A DNA stretch of 64,000 bases, taken from Piper betle. Lineage: Eukaryota > Streptophyta > Magnoliopsida > Piperales > Piperaceae. The stretch's first letter is position 1. Every line of letters starts with the position of its first letter. This document shows, piece after piece, positions 58,805 to 64,000 of the stretch. The notes beneath the pieces are model-generated. The model made no database searches and was not told the DNA's origin. It saw only the letters and a program-made list of their open reading frames with translations. A program made the translations under genes and the position numbers. The stretch is taken from contig JAURVB010013857.1 of NCBI GenBank assembly GCA_033002965.1, forward strand, positions 85,681-149,680, written 5' to 3'.

Positions 58805-59835
58805 GAGTCCTCCAATTGTCCCGACTCTACCCATCCTTCCATGCTCATACCTACAGAGGCAATTCCGCGTTAGTGAGAAAAACACTAAGTCGTATAATTA
58901 CAAGAAATAATTAATATATTCCACAATATTTGAATTACATCTTTTAGTGATTATAAGCCTATGCTGAGCTCTTAATATGTTGGGAGGGTGGCCACCCATC
59001 CAGCTACAATCCCATGTATGTGCACACACGCTACGTGGCCCTCGGCCTGTAGTTACCGATATTTTTTATTGACTCACCCTCTCGGTATCACAAGTGTATA
59101 ATCAGCCGTCTTCCGCCACTGTGCCCTATCACCCCTTTCGGCATGGGGGCAGGTATTTAATCTTTCAGGGGGTGTTGCCCTGTGTCAGATTGAGTCAATT
59201 CATTAACCCCGGTTGCGCTCAACACATGGTGGCGAATATGAACTCAAGTCGACCAAGAATCCCACATAGTAATTTTTTTAAGGGTGTTGCCCTGTGTCGG
59301 ACTGAACCAATTCTTTGACCCCGTTACGCTCGGCACATGGTAATCAAATGTGGACTCAGGCCGACCAAGACTCCCAAATCGAAATATATAACATTTCAAG
59401 TAATTATACAAACCTATTATTGTGATGAGGACAACTATGACACACTATCCTAAAGCCTTCCCTTTTGAGTCAAATGTACTCACAAACTATCCAGAGGATG
59501 TTTTATTTAACATCAACAGAACTCTCCTCTACATAGAAGATTATGTGTGGAATTCAAGAAGTCACTACAATAAATTTTATAAATATGTGTGGATTTCAAA
59601 AAGTCATTTGTGTGATAATGTAAAGTCAAAAAGTAATTATTGAGTTAATACTAATGGATGTTAAATCCTAAAAATATTATAAATATCATTATACCGATAT
59701 GCTAAAGGTCAAAATCGATAATTTATAATATTAATTTTTTTAAGAATTAATTTAATTAAATAATACTTATAGTTTGTTCTAAGATTTACAAAACCCTAAA
59801 TAAAATAAACTAATTATTTTTTTCAGGGTTTTACA
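58343..59835 (+). mobile_element. Solo LTR, TGTAAYGACC family, TSD CATCT
   Basis: It begins TGTAACGACCTGCC and ends GGGTTTTACA, flanked by perfect CATCT at 58338-58342 and 59836-59840. It interrupts the chromovirus integrase. It shares 'gaggcaattccgcgttagtg', 'taagtcgtataatta' and the 'ctgagtcaatt.cttgaccccggttgc' block with the LTRs at 14689 and 29439. It lacks the hairpin minisatellite at the corresponding place. An internal 'gtgttgccctgtgtc' block (about 59165-59290) occurs twice. Confidence 0.88.
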
Positions 59836-59879
59836 CATCTTATGTCTGCTGGATCATTTGTGGCCTAGCTACCATTGCT

Positions 59880-60560
59880 TCGCTGCCCTGCACCCAACAT
59901 ACTAGGGATTGACATGGTCTGTCGTATAGTGCCTCAAATGGTGACATATCAATTGTGGCCTAATAACTATTATTGTTGGAGAACTCCACTAGAGGTAGAT
60001 GCTCTTCCCGACATCCTCTGAAGTTTAGAATGCATGCTCGGAGCAAATCCTATAGTATCTGTATGGTTCTCTTCGTCTGCCCATCCATCTGAGGTTGAAA
60101 AGTTGTGCTGAATCTTGACTCGGTACCTATAGCTGTCGGGAATGCTTTCCAAAATTGGGATGTGAATCTCAGATCTCTGTCTGATATGATCTTCTGTGGC
60201 ACTCCAGGTAGCCATACTATCTGATCTCTGTACAGTGTGGCCAAAGTGGTCAATGAGTAATCTATCTTGATTGGTATGAAGTGTGCATTATTTGTGAGTC
60301 GATCTACTATAACCCATATTGCATCCTTCTGTTGGTAGGTCTTAGGCAAATAGACTACAAAGTCGTACACTATGCTCTCCCACTTCGACTCTAGGGTTTC
60401 CAATCGCTATAGTTTTCCACCTAGACATACGTGCTCGGCTTTCACTTGCTGACACACCCAACATTTGGCGACTATGTCGTACACCTCTCTCTTCATTCCT
60501 AGCCACCAATAAGTTCATCAGACATCATGGTACATCTTCACTCCACTTGAATGCATTGAA
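59880..60560 (-). pseudogene. Chromovirus integrase, core and zinc-binding region
   Basis: The zinc-binding side reads KREVYDIVAKCWVCQQVKAE (about 60500-60430). The core (60403-60050) contains KWESIVYDFVVYLPKT, DAIWVIVDRLTNNAHFIPIK, GVPQKIISDRDLRFTSQFW, and DGQTKRTIQIL. The first two catalytic Asp residues are present. The third acidic residue, normally Glu in DGQ(T/S)ERTIQ, is Lys here. Frames are broken before and after the core. Confidence 0.9.
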
Positions 60561-60769
60561 CACCTTGAAGTGTGAACCTCGTGAAGAATCGTACTTCAAT
60601 GTTCAGGATACTCTAGAACATCTAGCACAAATATCTAACCTCTTAGTCTAACTGACCCATCTGCATCTCTTGCTAATTTCTAATGTGTTCCCTGTTCCAA
60701 CCACTGATTCAACTATTTATCTACCTCTTGTTCAACCCTGATCTATTCAAGCACCCTTGGCTAAATGGT

Positions 60770-61220
60770 CAGTCATGCCATCATTTCAACCGGCAATCTC
60801 TGGTTTGTAGCATGCTGAGTTACTGACACTATTGTAAATCCAACCAAAGCATCTGCTACCACATTTACTTTGCCCTTGTGGTACGCTATGTCGATCTCGT
60901 AGTATGATAATAGCTCTAACCATCTTCTCTTTCTGTTATTCAAATCCTTTTGCATGAATATGTATTTTAGACTAGTGATCAATCAAAAGTTTGAAAGATG
61001 TTCCATACAAGTAATGCCTCCATATTCTGAGAGTGAATATGGATGTTGCGAGCTTTAGGTCGTGTGGAGGATAGTTATGCTCGTGCATCTTGAGCTAACG
61101 AGATGAATAGGCTATAACCTTATCCTTCTACATCAAAACACAACCTAGACCAATGCCTGAGGCATCTATGTAAACTACAAAATCTTTGTGTCCTTTTGGC
61201 AATGTGAGGACAAGCACCAA
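60770..61220 (-). pseudogene. Chromovirus RNase H remnant
   Basis: In broken frames: GHKDFVVYIDASGIGLGCVLM, KDKVIAYSSR, MHEHNYPPHDLKLA, then the open piece 60982-60773 with SLKYIFMQKDLNNRKRRWLE and YYEIDIAYHKGKVNVVADAL. This is the usual Ty3 RNase H order. The long motifs leave little doubt. Confidence 0.88.
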
Positions 61221-61530
61221 AGTCAATCTTTTCTTTTGCGTCCTGAAACTCTGCTCACATTCACCTATGCCTTGAACCACTCTGCTCAGCCAAAACTAGT
61301 GCTGCCATTATTAGCTCACCACCTCGGTCTAGGTGTCTTACTGCATTCTAATAGGATATCCATCCTTATTCTTTATCTCTGCCCTAACTCTAGAAGAAAA
61401 AATGGCATCTCCCATGGTGGAAAGCCACCGTCTTTCTTTGATAATCTATCATGGCTCCTTGCTTGGACATCCACTTCATTCTAAACATCACATCAAATTC
61501 TTGTAGCTTGAACAATATCAAATCAGCTAC
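61220..61530 (-). other. Deletion scar replacing the reverse transcriptase
   Basis: Between the FRMKWMSKQGAMIDYQRK-like piece that normally ends the protease region (about 61480-61440) and the CEQSF / LTLPKGHKDF piece that opens RNase H (about 61260-61190) only about 180 bases remain. A complete RT domain would need several hundred more. No YxDD motif is present. Confidence 0.7.
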
Positions 61531-61820
61531 AAGTTGATGCTATTGAATCTCAATAGGGACATTACGCAGACACTCGCCCGTAGCTATAACACTACCGCCT
61601 GGAGTGGACAATAACAGTGAATGTCCTAACTTTTCTATCTTACATCCAATTCTACTCGTGTGCGCGTATGAAATAGATGAATGCATGCAGCCATAACCAA
61701 ATAGGACTCGTGTAGGCACAAAGCCCACGAGAAGTGTACCTGTTATGACTGTTGTGCCCTCCAGTGCCTCTACCACTGTGGCTGCGTACATCCTCACTAG
61801 TTGCTACTGTGCTGGGGCAA
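61530..61820 (-). pseudogene. Chromovirus protease remnant
   Basis: The frame 61797-61540 reads TTVITGTLLVGFVPTRVLFG, YGCMHSSISYAHTSRIG and ATGECLRNVPIEI. This matches Ty3 retropepsins (TGT..., FDSGA.HSFIS, ...). The catalytic DSGA is changed to GYGCM, so it would be inactive. Confidence 0.82.
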
Positions 61821-61829
61821 GAGGTGTTA

Positions 61830-63660
61830 CTAGTGGTACCGCCTGATTCTGAGCTGGCAGTGCCTACTGCCTACCTCTCTGGTGTCTAGCTTGTCTTGCA
61901 GCTGTATGCCCTCTCTGGTTTTGTCCCCAATGCTGTTGTCTAAGTGGTTGTTGGTCTCCACCTCTTTGGCCCTGACCTTGGCTATGTTGGCCTCTATGCT
62001 ATTGCTGATGATGGGGAGTTGGAAGTGTATAATCTTTGTTGAGGCTCTGGGAATTTCAACTGCTTGCATTGGGCAATTGGACAATCTGCAACTCTATGCT
62101 CTGGTTGACTGCAATTGTAGCACCTGTTAGTGCCTATTCTACACTCGACGGCTCTATGTCCTGGTTGATTGCTACTGTAGCATTCATTTGTGCCTACTCT
62201 ACACTCACCTCTATGGCGACATTTGCAAATCTAACTGAAAGGAGACCTCTTGTCATAAACCTGGCCATCCATAGCCCTCATGGTAGCTGGTGCACCTATT
62301 CGACCTCTCTATTTTGCTCCCTACACTCGCTAATATGGCCTTGGATTTTGTTGCCCCTGGTTGAAGTCTCAGGGATGTTGAGTAGCTATAACTCGCTCTG
62401 CCTCACCTACAGCTCTCACTACATCGTCAAAAATGGCAAACTTCTTCTACAAGTAGGCCATCCGGATCTCATGATGGAGACCCTCGCAAAAGCACTCTAT
62501 TCTCCTTCTTTCAGTTGAAACCAAATCTAGTGGAAACCTTTCCCAAACTCTGAATCAGGTCTCATACTGCACTACTGTCATGGGACCTTGCTTCATTGTT
62601 TGGAATTCCCGACCCTTTCTCTTCCTAACTTCTGGCGGAAAGTAGTTCCCATCAAACTCCACCCTGAACTCTTCCCAGGTGTGTCTTGAGGTTATCAGTG
62701 GGCAAATGTGAAATTCTGCACTGAATCTCACCATATTCTAGCTTCAACTTGGAATGCTCTTGTAATGATGCGTACTCGATGCTGCATCAAACATGTCATG
62801 TTACGAAACACTCCTATGGCTGATGAGATCCACTAGATAGTTTTCTTTGCATCCATCTTTCCAAAGAATTGTCATCCACCATTTTTCACAAACTTCTCAT
62901 ACTACCACAATTCCGAATTCCTTGCATCAGCTAATCTATTAGACCCTTCTCTTAGCTCATATTGTGGAAACTTTGGTATTGTATTTGTTGGTACACTATT
63001 ACATCCTGCAGTTGTACTTCCACCTGCACTTTACCCACTACTTGATACTACAATCCAGTGACATCTAGGCACATTCTTGCCTAAACTGGGGCAAACTAAG
63101 GAGTCGTTGTCATAGTAGTCCTTTGTTGTAGCTATGGAGGAGGAGGCAGTGACAGAGGGCCCATGGAAGTTGTTGGCTTTACTCATCATTCACTGCTGGT
63201 CTCTTCCTCCACTCTGGCTACTGAAAGGGCTATCTGTCTGAGCTCTCTCCTAAATTCCTTTTAGTCTTGATGCATATGTATCTGAGCCTTAGCCAATATG
63301 GCAATCGGTGCTTCTCTCTCCTGTTAACTACTGTTCTTGTGGGGACTACCATGGCGATGGCTCTCACTGTGTCGAATCCTAGTGGCATAGTGGTCCTCAG
63401 TCTCCTAGATGTTGCTTCATTGTGACCATGGCTGGGATTGTCCTGTCTGGGCAATTGAGGGGATGGGGCCCTATTTGTGTCATGTGAGTCTATCTCACCA
63501 TTTTGTTAGTAATCCCTGCTCTAACCTGAATGCCCTGTCACACCACTCATTGGTAAGAAAGTTTGCAAACAAAAGCATTAAAACAGAAATATACCTATTA
63601 GCATAACTCGGAGCAGCTTTTGCACATGTGTAACCTATAATACATCAACTATCTTAATCA
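61830..63660 (-). pseudogene. Chromovirus gag remnant with tandem zinc knuckles
   Basis: Gag text in broken frames includes a QVEARIWWDSV-like capsid motif (about 62740-62690) and a zinc knuckle CYNCSQPEHRVADC (about 62130-62085). Upstream is a second, imperfect knuckle CYSSNQPGHRAVEC with one Cys lost (about 62180-62140), and perhaps a partial third. The frame is repeatedly interrupted by stops. Confidence 0.75.
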
Positions 63661-63671
63661 ACAAAGGGTTA

Positions 63672-63683
63672 GCTCTCATACCA
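63672..63683 (-). other. Chromovirus primer-binding site
   Basis: On the minus strand TGGTATGAGAGC follows the LTR end GTGTTACA after four bases. It has one mismatch to the initiator Met-tRNA site. Confidence 0.8.
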
Positions 63684-63687
63684 AGAC

Positions 63688-64000
63688 TGTAACACCCCAA
63701 TTCGGTTCACCCACGAACTGAACTGAAAATGTTACCAGTGACTCGAACCGTCACTAATCTACTTAATCTAGTTAAGCCGACCTGGATCTAGCCTTGATGT
63801 CTCAAGATGATGATGCAAGCATTCAATGCATTGATGAAATTCTTAGGCTCTATTGTACTTCTAGATGAATACTATGATATGAAATTCATATTCAAAACAA
63901 AACAAACTCATTAAAAGTTTGAAAAATAACGATTTTTAAAAACAAAATGGACAAGGTCTCCCCTAAAAGTGCAATACGGATTACCTTGTCAACAACAAAC
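63688..64000 (-). repeat. Chromovirus 5' LTR, 3' part (continues beyond the window)
   Basis: The plus strand TGTAACACCCCAATTCGG is the reversed LTR terminus. The following sequence mirrors the end of the solo LTR at 51945, including 'cttgagac.tc.ag' and 'aggtcggctta'. Confidence 0.88.

Larger units (their letters stand above)
56540..64000 (-). mobile_element. Tekay/Del-like Ty3 chromovirus, incomplete
   Basis: On the minus strand, the 5' LTR (from the window edge to 63688) and primer site are followed by gag, protease, RNase H, integrase, an integrase C-terminal chromodomain-like region and a 3' LTR (57768 to about 56540, truncated). Most of RT is missing. A 1.5-kb solo LTR interrupts the integrase tail. 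The clade call rests on the MRF/GKLS/PF integrase tail plus chromodomain remnant; it is an inference. Confidence 0.85.

Overview
This is plant nuclear DNA, almost certainly from an angiosperm with a large repeat fraction. The evidence is AT-rich intergenic sequence, many LTR retroelements primed by initiator Met-tRNA, plant-type CACTA and hAT transposons, a beta-tubulin pseudogene with introns at the plant positions, and an AGC VIII protein kinase carrying the plant-specific DFD motif. I cannot name the species. No bacterial operon, CRISPR array, rRNA or tRNA gene was seen.

Only one gene looks intact: a two-exon AGC VIII (AGC1/PINOID2-like) Ser/Thr kinase on the minus strand at 43057-45614. 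A non-processed beta-tubulin pseudogene lies at about 4510-6775. Almost everything else recognisable is transposon-derived.

Layout. 1-3430: AT-rich sequence with degenerate duplications and a TRIM remnant. 3435-4332: non-autonomous hAT element with an 8-bp target-site duplication (TSD). 4510-6775: tubulin pseudogene. 8640-10430: possible bHLH fragment and a degenerate 170-bp tandem repeat. 10800-11569: tandem TRIM. 14689-16672: composite retroelement with TSD ACTTA. 17040-20290: wrecked Athila-like Ty3 element (minus). 21896-23300: Sirevirus-like LTR split by a TRIM. 23451-33298: CACTA element (TSD AAC) holding a Copia element (23842-29188) and a solo LTR (29439-32371) that carries a hairpin-forming minisatellite. 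33726-34890: long inverted repeat. 36125-37120: GC-rich palindromic insertion inside a TA microsatellite. 37329-40194: gypsy LTR (minus). 41428-42666: second hAT copy, opposite orientation. 43057-45614: kinase. 46994-52982: large tandem TRIM array bounded by one TSD (AAGGA) and split by a 2.7-kb gypsy solo LTR. 53351-54672: second TRIM array on the opposite strand (TSD ATTAA). 55109-56540: Sirevirus-like LTR. 56540-64000: Tekay/Del-like chromovirus (minus) with its RT deleted, interrupted by a 1.5-kb solo LTR (TSD CATCT).

The most unusual signals are two. First, a roughly 33-bp minisatellite in which almost every monomer is an imperfect hairpin, with stem sequence changing between monomers in a compensatory way; the same monomer is found inside a TRIM. 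Second, TRIM arrays with many LTRs and up to about 14 primer-binding-site copies, each array bounded by only one pair of 5-bp TSDs.
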